Assembly: GCA_905235755.1 (NCBI GenBank)
Contig: CAJONA010000045.1
Location: 1 to 8,465, forward strand
Length of the DNA stretch: 8,465 nucleotides
DNA from: an uncultured Clostridia bacterium
Lineage (GTDB): Bacteria; Bacillota; Clostridia; Oscillospirales; CAG-272
Direction: 5' to 3'
The position numbers were made by a program, and so were the translations under genes. Below the pieces are notes generated by a model. The model was not told where the DNA came from. It ran no database searches and worked only from the letters and a program-made list of their open reading frames with translations. Shown here in pieces: positions 1-6,507 of this stretch (its first letter is position 1; every line of letters begins with the position of its first letter).

Positions 1-1089
1 TTCGGATACGGCAGCGCATTGGAAAATTACATCTGGGAATGGAATGTCAACGAAGATCAGACATACGACGAATATTACAGCGGCTATGTTTACAACCATA
101 TGAAATCGGTGCTTGTCGAAAAATACCTGTTCGATCTCTACGGACTTGAAATACCGGAGGAGACGCTTGCCGAATATAAAGTGAGCGTCGACAATATGAA
201 TAAATCATACGGCAGCGCCGGCTCATATAAAATGTATTTCGGATATATGGCGCAGGATTATGTCGATTATTATGTGAAATCTCTCGAAATATCCGATCTC
301 ATAATAAAACACCTTTACACCGGTGAAAATGCCGTCGATCCCGTGACAGACGAGGAGAGGGAAACATATTACAGCGAAAATTACAGCGGATATATGTATA
401 TTTACCTCGATATGAACAATGCTGTCAAGACGATCGAGGACGAGGATGAAACGACGTATTATGTCGGATTCGATTCATCGAACACCGAATATAAATTGCT
501 CATCACGACCGAAGACGGCGTGACGACAATCGAGAACGTCGGCAGAGTCGACGGCAAAGAAATGGATGATGACGTCAAGATAGTCGGATTCAAGACGTAT
601 GAACTCGACGAAGACGGCGTAGACGAAAAATCAAATCTCCCCGACCTTATCCTTCAAAGCCTTGAAGCAGGCGGCGATTTCAAGACACTCGCTTTGCGTT
701 ATTCGGATGACTATTACACGTATTTCTACGAAAACGGCGCGATCGTAACCGATCCGAGTGAACTCGTGAACAACGACACCGTTGCGGATGCGGTGCGCGA
801 GCTCGAAGTCGGAGAATACACGGACAAACTCGAAATATCCGACGGGAAGTACGTTTATATCATAAAGAAGGTCGAGCTCATCGACAAAGCGTACGAGCTT
901 GAAGAATATGAAAATTTGTTCACGAATTTCGAAGATAACGTCATGTATGAAAAATACGACAAGCTTGTCGACAATTATCTCGACCTGATCGTTGCGGATA
1001 CGGAGGCTTTGTCCAAATTCAATATGGCCGACACGTTCCTTACGAAATATGTCGACGATTACCGCAGTATGATGAGTTCGCTCCAATAA
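1..1089 (+). CDS. Secreted parvulin-type (SurA/PrsA-like) peptidyl-prolyl isomerase, 5' end cut by window
   Basis: The reading frame is open from base 1, so the TTG at base 19 is not a credible start and the N terminus, with any signal or lipoprotein peptide, lies outside the window. The visible part is about 362 residues. Counting from the TTG, residues around 208-290 carry the parvulin signature: a helix of the 'G-DF-LA--YS-D' type (LEAGGDFKTLALRYSDD), then 'LEVGEYTDKLEISDGKYVYIIKKVE', which matches the 'L-vGe-s-pv-t--Gy-iikv' end of PpiC/rotamase domains. The flanking helices fit the SurA/PrsA chaperone fold. Proteins of this family help exported proteins fold outside the membrane. The protein is unusual: about 42 of the last 356 residues are Tyr, it is very acidic, and it has no Cys in the visible part, which fits an extracytoplasmic location. 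The parvulin domain is divergent, so catalytic activity is not assured. It is probably the first visible gene of the downstream operon, with the next gene 15 nt away. Confidence 0.72.
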   Translation, partial: FGYGSALENYIWEWNVNEDQTYDEYYSGYVYNHMKSVLVEKYLFDLYGLEIPEETLAEYKVSVDNMNKSYGSAGSYKMYFGYMAQDYVDYYVKSLEISDLIIKHLYTGENAVDPVTDEERETYYSENYSGYMYIYLDMNNAVKTIEDEDETTYYVGFDSSNTEYKLLITTEDGVTTIENVGRVDGKEMDDDVKIVGFKTYELDEDGVDEKSNLPDLILQSLEAGGDFKTLALRYSDDYYTYFYENGAIVTDPSELVNNDTVADAVRELEVGEYTDKLEISDGKYVYIIKKVELIDKAYELEEYENLFTNFEDNVMYEKYDKLVDNYLDLIVADTEALSKFNMADTFLTKYVDDYRSMMSSLQ

Positions 1090-1104
1090 TTTTCACATAA
1101 TATT

Positions 1105-1986
1105 TTGTTTGGCTCGGTAAAACCGTACGTCCCCGACTTGTATGTTCGGGAAAACGAATATTATAAAAGCGTATATTGCGGCTTATGCCGCTCGATGGGA
1201 AAGCACACGACCGAAGTGTCGTGTGCCTCTCTCAGTTTTGACATGACTTTTTTTGCGCTGACGCGGATCTGGCTGTGCGAGGAACGCCCGCAGATAAAGA
1301 GCAGGCGCTGTCACTCGCATCCGCTGAAAAAAAGACCGATGATGTGCGACAGCGGCGCGCTCGAATTTTCCGCTTACGTCAGCGCGTATATGACATATTA
1401 TAAAATACTCGACGACATCCGCGACGGACGCGGATTAAAACGTCTGCTTGCGAGAGCGGCGCTGATATTCGCAAAGATACCGATGTCGAAAATACCCGAA
1501 AAATACCGCGCGATAGGGCAGTATATCGGCGAAAAAACGACGTATCTGTCAGAACTTGAAAAGCAAAAATGCGAGTTTCCGAGCGAAGTCGCCGACGTTT
1601 TCGGCGATCTGCTCGGCTATGCGCTCGCCTTTGACCTCGACGAAAAAAAGGCCGCGGTGGCTTACGAACTCGGAAAACACGTCGGGCGTTGGGTATATCT
1701 CGCAGACGCGGCGCGCGACATTGATCGGGACGAAAAAAGCGGTTCGTACAATCCTTTCCTTTGCGCCATGGCGCCGGGCGAGGCGAGAGATTTTATCGCA
1801 AACGGCCTTGACGGAGTGCTGTCGATGGAGCTTGTCGAAGCGATGAAGGCGTACGATCTCGGCCCGACCGACACGGGCGAATGTGCCGGCTGTATAAAAA
1901 ACATTTTGACAAAGGGAATGAGGAACACACTGGCGTCAGAACTCACAAAAAACAAACGGGAGAAGAAAAATGAAAGATCCGTATGA
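1105..1986 (+). CDS. DUF5685 family protein
   Basis: The 293-residue protein matches my memory of the DUF5685 family (MFGxVxPxxPxLxVREYExYKxxYCGLCRxxG at the N terminus). That supports the TTG start even though no Shine-Dalgarno sequence precedes it. The function is unknown. Visible features are a C25-x2-C28 pair, a CHSHP segment (69-73) with C81 after it, an Asp-rich helix YYKILDDIRD (98-107), a second Asp-rich motif with D201, D205, D207 and D209 followed by GSYNPF, and a late C260-x2-C263 pair. The two Asp-rich motifs, spaced about 100 residues apart in a largely helical protein, recall the DxxxD motifs of squalene/phytoene synthases, but this resemblance is only inferred by eye. The Cys/His residues could bind a metal. 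There is no signal peptide. The gene starts 15 nt after the foldase gene and overlaps the J-protein gene by 17 nt, so translation is probably coupled. Confidence 0.8.
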   Translation: MFGSVKPYVPDLYVRENEYYKSVYCGLCRSMGKHTTEVSCASLSFDMTFFALTRIWLCEERPQIKSRRCHSHPLKKRPMMCDSGALEFSAYVSAYMTYYKILDDIRDGRGLKRLLARAALIFAKIPMSKIPEKYRAIGQYIGEKTTYLSELEKQKCEFPSEVADVFGDLLGYALAFDLDEKKAAVAYELGKHVGRWVYLADAARDIDRDEKSGSYNPFLCAMAPGEARDFIANGLDGVLSMELVEAMKAYDLGPTDTGECAGCIKNILTKGMRNTLASELTKNKREKKNERSV

Positions 1987-2551
1987 AGTGCTCGGCGTTT
2001 CCCGAGACGCCACAGAGGAAGAAGTAAAAAAAGCATACAGGGAACTCGCGAAAAAATATCATCCCGACAACTATGCGAACTCGTCGCTGTCGGACCTTGC
2101 TTCCGAAAAGATGAAAGAGATAAACGAGGCTTATGACGCCATACTCAAAAATATGCACTCCGGCGGCAACTCGCAAAATTCCTCGTATGGCGATTATTCG
2201 AGCACTGATTTTATAGAAATAAGAAATCTGATAAACGAGCACAACTTCTATGAAGCCGATCTGAGGCTCAATTCCATACCGTCCGACCGCCGCAATGCCG
2301 AATGGCACTATCTTAAAGGCTGCGTTTTCATGGGACGCGGCTGGTATTTCGAGGCGTCGAAATTTTTCGCAAGGGCGTGCGATATGGATCCCGGCAACGA
2401 AGAATACAGACGTGCGTATGAAAACATCAACCGTTCGTCCGACAATTTCGGCAACGGCGGAGAATGCACGTGCTGCGACGTTTGTCAGGGGCTTATTTGC
2501 GCGGACTGCTGCTGCGAGCTGTGCGGCGGCGATCTGATAAGGTGCTGTTAA
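1970..2551 (+). CDS. J-domain (DnaJ-like) co-chaperone with TPR-like region and Cys-rich tail
   Basis: Residues 3-60 form a J domain with the HPD motif at 31-33 inside KKYHPDNYA. The HPD loop is needed to stimulate DnaK ATPase. Residues about 80-150 read as helical TPR-like repeats (NFYEADLRLNSI, AEWHYLKGCVFMGRGWYFEASKFFARACDMDPGNEEYRRAY). The final 28 residues (166-193) hold 11 cysteines, including CTCC, CCC and a terminal CC, around the sequence GLICADCCCELCGGDLI. This is not the four-CxxCxGxG zinc finger of true DnaJ. It could bind zinc or another metal, or be a lipidation or disulfide site. The protein is a specialised J-protein rather than DnaJ itself. The start is set by the GGGAG at 1958-1962 and by the J-domain consensus. 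It overlaps the DUF5685 gene by 17 nt and abuts the next gene with no gap, so these three genes are tightly coupled and may act together. Confidence 0.85.
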   Translation: MKDPYEVLGVSRDATEEEVKKAYRELAKKYHPDNYANSSLSDLASEKMKEINEAYDAILKNMHSGGNSQNSSYGDYSSTDFIEIRNLINEHNFYEADLRLNSIPSDRRNAEWHYLKGCVFMGRGWYFEASKFFARACDMDPGNEEYRRAYENINRSSDNFGNGGECTCCDVCQGLICADCCCELCGGDLIRCC

Positions 2552-3076
2552 GTGAAAAAGAGTAAAAAGATCGCTATTTCGGCTATAATGGCGTCGCTCG
2601 GAGTTGTGATACTGTATATCGGAGCACTGCTTGAAGTGATCGACATATCCTCGGCTTGCATAGCATCGTTTTTGGTGCTGTTTTGTCTTATCGAACTCGG
2701 CGTCGGATCGGCGTTCGGAGTCTACGCGACGATAACCGTGCTGTCGATACTCGTTCTCCCGCAAAAACTGCCCGTGCTGTTCTTCTCGCTGTTCTTCGGA
2801 CTTTTGCCGATAACGAAGATGTATCTCGAACGGCTCGGAACGCATATCGGCGCGATACTTTGCTATATACTGAAACTCGCCTTGTTCAACGGCGAACTTG
2901 TGCTTTTCGGCTTTTTGGCGAAGGAACTGCTGAGTATCCCGGACAGCACGCTCATCTTGGCGGCGTATATCGTTTTGTCGAACGTTATGTTTATCCTCGT
3001 CGACATACTGTACGGCCTTGTGACGCGGATGTATTTCAGAACATTTCGCAAACGCATAAGTAAATTTTTAAAATGA
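2552..3076 (+). CDS. Small polytopic membrane protein, ECF substrate-component-like
   Basis: This 174-residue hydrophobic protein has about six predicted membrane segments near residues 7-29, 33-53, 54-71, 74-90, 99-121 and 133-158. It has a Lys-rich N terminus and a basic C-terminal tail (RMYFRTFRKRISKFLK), which suggests both ends face the cytoplasm. Its size, helix number and N-terminal pattern (KKIAISAIMASLGVVILYIGAL) resemble substrate-binding S components of ECF vitamin transporters, but no specific substrate family is recognisable. The start is GTG directly after the stop of the J-protein gene. An AAGG at 2539-2542 inside that gene gives a ribosome site 9 nt upstream. With no intergenic space, it is surely cotranscribed and translationally coupled with the J-protein. 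The function is unknown, and a role in transport is inferred only from topology. Confidence 0.75.
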   Translation: MKKSKKIAISAIMASLGVVILYIGALLEVIDISSACIASFLVLFCLIELGVGSAFGVYATITVLSILVLPQKLPVLFFSLFFGLLPITKMYLERLGTHIGAILCYILKLALFNGELVLFGFLAKELLSIPDSTLILAAYIVLSNVMFILVDILYGLVTRMYFRTFRKRISKFLK

Positions 3077-3089
3077 TACGGAGACAAAA

Positions 3090-4019
3090 GTGAAAAAACC
3101 GATAAAACTTTCCCCCGTGTTAAAAAGCATAATATGGGGCGGAACAAGACTATCTACCGAATATAATAAAGGAAACAGAGGCGACAAGATCGCCGAATCG
3201 TGGGAACTGACGAGCCGTACCGACGGCGACAACGTCATCGTGGGCGGTGAATACGACGGCGTGAAGTTTTCCGATTATCTTAAAGAAAATCCGGACGCCG
3301 TCTGCAAAGACTATAACGGCGAGCGCTTTCCTCTGCTTATAAAACTGATCGACGCAGAGGCGGACCTGTCGATACAGGTGCACCCCGACGACGCATACGC
3401 CGCCGCTCATACGACCGATCTCGGCAAAACGGAGATGTGGTACATCGTTGACGCAAAAGAGGGCGCGCACATAATATACGGAATGAAGGATCGCTATGAT
3501 CGTGAACAGATAAAGTCTGCTATCGAGAACGGCACGCTGGAAACACTGATGAATTACGTCCCGGTGAAAAAGGGCGAAACGTATTTCATTCCGTCGGGCA
3601 CCGTCCACGCCATATGCGGCGGATTGCTCATAGCGGAGATACAGCAAAACTCGAATATTACATACAGAGTCTACGACTATAACCGCCGTCAGCCCGACGG
3701 CTCGCTCAGGCAGCTTCATATCGATGACGCGCTGAACGTCATCGAAACGGTCGATCCGTCGAGCGTTCCCGTTACGAGCGGCGGGGAAGCGATAGCGAAA
3801 TGCAGATACTTCACCGTGAAAAAATATTCGTGTAAAAAAGAGATCTGCGCCGACGAGAGCAGTTTCGTTCACTTGCTTTGCGTCGACGGAAACGCGTATA
3901 TCGAATACGGCGGCGAGCGGTGCGGACTTTCGCTCGGCGAGAGCATATTCGTGCCCGCGGGATACGGAAAATTCACCGTTTTTGCGGACGGCGCGACGGT
4001 CCTTGCGACGACGCTTTGA
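3090..4019 (+). CDS. manA: Mannose-6-phosphate isomerase, class I (short bacterial form)
   Basis: The enzyme interconverts mannose 6-phosphate and fructose 6-phosphate in the cytoplasm, linking mannose use and GDP-mannose supply to glycolysis. At 309 residues it has the usual length of the short Firmicutes class I form. The zinc ligands of the type I cupin are present: Q96 and H98 in IQVHPDD, E115 in GKTEMWYI, and H173 in IPSGTVHAI. The downstream TYRVYDYNR segment carries the conserved Arg (R193). The N-terminal PxxKSIIWGGTRL and the ESWELTSR segment are also typical. The C-terminal part (about 235-309) is the second cupin barrel. The start is GTG with GGAG at 3080-3083, six bases upstream, and fits the family N terminus. 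It lies 13 nt after the membrane-protein gene and 17 nt before thyX. With the sugar kinase downstream it points to hexose or amino-sugar metabolism in this operon. Confidence 0.95.
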   Translation: MKKPIKLSPVLKSIIWGGTRLSTEYNKGNRGDKIAESWELTSRTDGDNVIVGGEYDGVKFSDYLKENPDAVCKDYNGERFPLLIKLIDAEADLSIQVHPDDAYAAAHTTDLGKTEMWYIVDAKEGAHIIYGMKDRYDREQIKSAIENGTLETLMNYVPVKKGETYFIPSGTVHAICGGLLIAEIQQNSNITYRVYDYNRRQPDGSLRQLHIDDALNVIETVDPSSVPVTSGGEAIAKCRYFTVKKYSCKKEICADESSFVHLLCVDGNAYIEYGGERCGLSLGESIFVPAGYGKFTVFADGATVLATTL

Positions 4020-4025
4020 AAAAAC

Positions 4026-4033
4026 AGGAGGGG
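4026..4033 (+). promoter_or_regulatory. Ribosome binding site of thyX
   Basis: The sequence AGGAGGGG lies three bases before the ATG at 4037, with the AGGAGG core at 4026-4031 five bases away. The same reading frame is open further upstream to 3878, overlapping manA, but that extension is Arg-rich and unlike ThyX. This site fixes the start at 4037. Confidence 0.85.
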
Positions 4034-4036
4034 AAA

Positions 4037-4813
4037 ATGGAAGTCAAACTTATCGCTTACACGCCCGACGCCGACAAAATAGTCGCCGCGGCGGCAAAGC
4101 TGTGCTACTCAAAAAGCGACATTCCGACGCTTATGGACGGCCTGACGCCCGAAAAAACGGAGGACTTTTTAAATATGCTCTCCGACCTCGGACATGAGAG
4201 TCCCGTCGAGCACGCGACGTTCACATTCGGCATCGAGGGCGTTTCACGCGCGCTGCTCGCGCAGTTAACGCGCCATCGCATAGCGTCATTCTCGGTGCAG
4301 AGCCAGAGATATGTTTCAAAGCTTGATTTTGACTACGTCATTCCGCCCGAGATAGAGGCGATACCCGAGGCAAAAGCGGAATTTATCAAGGCGATGGAGG
4401 AGGACGCGGAGCATTACGAAAATCTGCGCCGTATGCTCATCGAGAGCCACAAGGCGCGCCTTGTGAGCGAGGGCAAGGATGAAAAAAGCGCGCTCAAAGC
4501 GGCGGAAAAACTCGCAAACGAGGACGCGCGCTTCGTTCTGCCGAACGCCTGCGACACTAAGATAATAATGACGATGAACGTTCGCTCGCTGTATAATTTC
4601 TTCTCGCTCAGGTGCTGCAACCGCGCCCAGTGGGAGATACGCGAGCTTGCGACGAAAATGCTCGCTCTCGTGCGCGAAGTCGCGCCGAATTTGTTTAAAA
4701 ATGCAGGTCCGTCCTGCGTGTCCGGCGCGTGCTCCGAGGGAGCGTACACGTGCGGAAAAGCGGCGGAAGTCAGAAGAAAATTCAAATTTTCGGGGAGTGG
4801 AACGAATGAATGA
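4037..4813 (+). CDS. thyX: FAD-dependent thymidylate synthase ThyX
   Basis: ThyX makes dTMP from dUMP using methylenetetrahydrofolate as carbon donor and NADPH through FAD. It replaces the ThyA/DHFR route, and works as a homotetramer in the cytoplasm. The protein is 258 residues, normal for the family. The diagnostic ThyX motif RHR-x7-S is at residues 79-89 (RHRIASFSVQS, then QR). Other conserved parts are HESPVEH (53-59), ARFVLPNACDT (164-174) and NVRSLYNFFSLRCCNRAQWEIR (181-202, dUMP and active-site region). The C-terminal tail adds three cysteines (C227, C232, C239) in a GPSCVSGACSEGAYTCGK segment, which I recall from clostridial ThyX proteins and which could bind a metal. The start at 4037 follows a very strong ribosome site. 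The gene lies 17 nt after manA and overlaps the kinase gene by 8 nt (ATGAATGA). Confidence 0.97.
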   Translation: MEVKLIAYTPDADKIVAAAAKLCYSKSDIPTLMDGLTPEKTEDFLNMLSDLGHESPVEHATFTFGIEGVSRALLAQLTRHRIASFSVQSQRYVSKLDFDYVIPPEIEAIPEAKAEFIKAMEEDAEHYENLRRMLIESHKARLVSEGKDEKSALKAAEKLANEDARFVLPNACDTKIIMTMNVRSLYNFFSLRCCNRAQWEIRELATKMLALVREVAPNLFKNAGPSCVSGACSEGAYTCGKAAEVRRKFKFSGSGTNE

Positions 4814-5879
4814 AAACGACCTTATTGTCATAGCGAACGCTTTTGACACGGACGGAGAAATCTTCGGGATAGAGCCGTACGGAAACGGACATATAAATTA
4901 TACATATGTCGCGGCGGGCGAAAAAGAAAATTACATTCTTCAAAAACTCAACACATCGCTTTTCACGCGGCCGGATATGCTCATGCGGAACATCCGTCTT
5001 GTGACCGATTATCTCAAAAGCGCCGTCGCCGCCGCCGACGTCGACGAAAAAGTGCTTGAAATAGTCAAGACAAAAGGCGGCGAGGACTATCTTACAGACG
5101 ATGACGGCGTGTACCGCATGTATAAATTCATCGATGATTCGGTCTGCTATCAGCAGGTCGAGAGCGCCAATGATTTTTACAATTGCGCGTATGCTTTCGG
5201 CAGATTTGCGACGTATCTCGACGGCTTTGACGCGACTGAGCTTTATGAAGTAATACCGAATTTTCATAACACCGTCGACAGAATGAGAAAATTCGAAGCG
5301 TCGCTCGGCAAAGACGTCTGCGGCAGAGCGAAAGACGTGAAAAAAGAAATAGCGTTCTTTCTTTCGCGCCGCGAATACTGCTCGAAGATCACGTCGCTTC
5401 TTGAGTCCGGCGCGATGCCGACGCGCGTGACGCACAACGATACGAAGCTCAACAATATTTTGTTTTCCGCAAGCACGGGCGCGCCGCTGGCGATAGTCGA
5501 TCTCGACACAGTCATGCCGGGCAGCGTCTGCTATGATTTCGGCGACAGCATCCGCTTCGGATGCAACACCGCTGCGGAAGATGAACCGGACGTCAGCCTT
5601 GTCGGCTTTTCGACTGAACTTTTCGAGGCTTACGTCAAGGGCTATCTTGCGGGATTTGACAAGATAACGCCTATCGAGCGCGAAAATCTGCTTTGGGGCG
5701 CCATACTGATGACGTACGAATGCGGAATGAGATTTCTGACCGACTATCTTGACGGCGACACGTATTTTCACACGAGCCGTGCGGGGCAGAACCTCGACAG
5801 AGCGCACACGCAGATGCGAATGGTCGAGCTTATGGAGGAAAACTTCGATAAACTGCAAAATATCGTTAAAAATGCGTAA
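4806..5879 (+). CDS. Sugar kinase of the aminoglycoside phosphotransferase fold, N-acetylhexosamine 1-kinase-like
   Basis: The protein is 357 residues, close to the roughly 360 of bifidobacterial NahK, which phosphorylates GlcNAc/GalNAc at C1. The N-terminal lobe has a nucleotide-loop-like YGNGHINYTYVA (25-36) and the segment YILQKLN (43-49) with a probable ATP-binding Lys, as in NahK-like kinases. The catalytic loop is THNDTKLNNILF, with D212 as the likely base and N217 as metal ligand (HxDxxxxN). It is followed by IVDLDTVMPGSVCYDFGD (230-247), equivalent to the DFG region. The exact substrate is not provable from sequence: hexosamine, other hexose, or an unrelated alcohol are all possible. 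The start at ATG 4806 has GGGGAG at 4792-4797 upstream and gives the family-typical N terminus. The frame is open back to 4647 inside thyX but has no kinase-like sequence there. It is the last gene of the operon, 17 nt before the terminator stem. The neighbouring manA supports a sugar-phosphate role. Confidence 0.82.
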   Translation: MNENDLIVIANAFDTDGEIFGIEPYGNGHINYTYVAAGEKENYILQKLNTSLFTRPDMLMRNIRLVTDYLKSAVAAADVDEKVLEIVKTKGGEDYLTDDDGVYRMYKFIDDSVCYQQVESANDFYNCAYAFGRFATYLDGFDATELYEVIPNFHNTVDRMRKFEASLGKDVCGRAKDVKKEIAFFLSRREYCSKITSLLESGAMPTRVTHNDTKLNNILFSASTGAPLAIVDLDTVMPGSVCYDFGDSIRFGCNTAAEDEPDVSLVGFSTELFEAYVKGYLAGFDKITPIERENLLWGAILMTYECGMRFLTDYLDGDTYFHTSRAGQNLDRAHTQMRMVELMEENFDKLQNIVKNA

Positions 5880-5895
5880 AAATTCAAAAATACGG

Positions 5896-5925
5896 CGCGC
5901 CGCTTGTTGACAGCGGCGCGTTTTT
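5896..5925 (+). terminator. Intrinsic terminator of the manA-thyX-kinase operon
   Basis: A perfect 8-bp GC stem, CGCGCCGC (5896-5903) with GCGGCGCG (5913-5920), encloses a 9-nt loop and is followed directly by five T at 5921-5925. It is 17 nt past the kinase stop. The loop includes the TTGACA of the next promoter, so terminator and promoter share DNA. Confidence 0.85.
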
Positions 5926-5935
5926 GTGCTATTAT
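5907..5935 (+). promoter_or_regulatory. Sigma-A-type promoter of queT
   Basis: A perfect -35 box TTGACA (5907-5912), a 17-bp spacer and a -10 box TATTAT (5930-5935) predict a transcript start near 5942. The -35 box sits in the terminator loop and the spacer is the terminator's 3' arm plus its T-run. The predicted transcript begins almost exactly at the first base pair of the leader hairpin. Confidence 0.8.
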
Positions 5936-5941
5936 ACTTGT

Positions 5942-5999
5942 CGGTGAGTTCGAAACCATCCTCACCGAGCCGAAAGGCGAAAAAACAAAACTAAGGGAG
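5942..5999 (+). promoter_or_regulatory. Structured queT leader, candidate preQ1 riboswitch (class uncertain)
   Basis: A 7-bp hairpin (CGGTGAG at 5942-5948 with CTCACCG at 5961-5967) has a 12-nt loop starting TTC and ending in C. The 3-bp GCC-GAAA-GGC mini-hairpin (5969-5978) follows. Then comes an A-rich strand ending AAAACTAAGGGAG (5987-5999), which contains the Shine-Dalgarno sequence seven bases before the ATG. The 12-nt TTC...C loop, the A-rich tail and the terminal ACTAAGG closely recall preQ1-I aptamers, and the gene is a queuosine-precursor transporter. Against this, the extra mini-hairpin is not in the usual preQ1-I form, and the loop lacks the TAG that would pair with CTA in the tail. 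No terminator follows the aptamer, so control would act on translation by hiding the ribosome site. Confidence 0.5.
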
Positions 6000-6006
6000 A
6001 ATAAAA

Positions 6007-6507
6007 ATGAATAACAAAAAACTTTTGTTTATTACTCAGGGCGCCGTCATCGCGGCGCTTTATGTGGTTTTAACCGTTGCCAGCGGACCACTCGCATCGT
6101 ATTCGCCGCAAGTAAGGTTTTCTGAGGCGCTGTGCGTTATGGCGGCGTTTACTCCGGCGGCGATACCCGGACTTTTTATTGGATGCGCACTTGCAAATTG
6201 GTTTACGCAAGCAAGCATATTTGATATTGTGTTCGGCTCGCTTGCAACGCTTATCGGCGCAGTCGGAACGTATTTGCTGCGCGAGATCGCGCTTAAATTC
6301 AAATGGTCCGGATTTATCGCGTCCATTCCGCCGATACTCGCAAACACGATAATAATACCGTTTGTTCTCGTATATGCGTTTCACCTTGAAGGAACGCTTA
6401 TTTATCACGCGGCGTGGGTCGCGCTCGGCGAGATCATCGCGTGCGGCGTGCTCGGCACGGGATTGTTTTACCTGCTTAAAAAGTACCGCGACAAATTAAA
6501 AATATGA
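6007..6507 (+). CDS. queT: QueT-type ECF substrate-binding membrane protein (queuosine precursor uptake)
   Basis: The 166-residue polytopic protein has the hallmarks of the QueT family (COG4708/DUF988): an N-terminal KLLFITQGAVIAALYVVLTVASGPL helix, VRFSEALCVMAAFTPAAIPGLFIGCALAN (36-64), the DIVFGSLATLIGAVGTYLLR segment (73-92), and the late GEIIACGVLGTGLFYLLKK helix with E142. QueT proteins are S components that bind a queuosine precursor such as preQ1 and use the shared ECF energising module (EcfA, EcfA', EcfT), which is not in this window. The precursor feeds tRNA queuosine modification. The ATG at 6007 has AAGGGAG at 5993-5999 as its ribosome site. That site sits in the 3' part of a structured leader, so uptake is probably regulated by the precursor. 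The gene is monocistronic between its own promoter and a bidirectional terminator. Confidence 0.92.
   Translation: MNNKKLLFITQGAVIAALYVVLTVASGPLASYSPQVRFSEALCVMAAFTPAAIPGLFIGCALANWFTQASIFDIVFGSLATLIGAVGTYLLREIALKFKWSGFIASIPPILANTIIIPFVLVYAFHLEGTLIYHAAWVALGEIIACGVLGTGLFYLLKKYRDKLKI

Noticed and set aside
19..21. TTG as start of the foldase gene
   Set aside because: The frame is open to base 1 and the family needs an N-terminal export signal that is not present after this codon, so the gene is cut by the window edge.
1943..2845. A 300-codon open frame on the minus strand opposite the J-protein and membrane-protein genes
   Set aside because: It runs across two well-supported plus-strand genes and their junction, and shows no domain or ribosome site; it is a codon-usage shadow.
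3878..4036. N-terminal extension of thyX overlapping manA
   Set aside because: The extension is Arg-rich and out of frame with manA, unlike any ThyX, and a strong ribosome site fixes the start at 4037.
4647..4805. N-terminal extension of the kinase inside thyX
   Set aside because: No kinase-like sequence in the extension; the ATG at 4806 with GGGGAG upstream gives the normal family length.
4782..5858. A 358-codon open frame on the minus strand opposite the kinase gene
   Set aside because: It mirrors the kinase gene, its translation is rich in Arg, Val, Phe and Ile without any recognisable domain, and it has no ribosome site. The plus-strand gene has clear kinase motifs.
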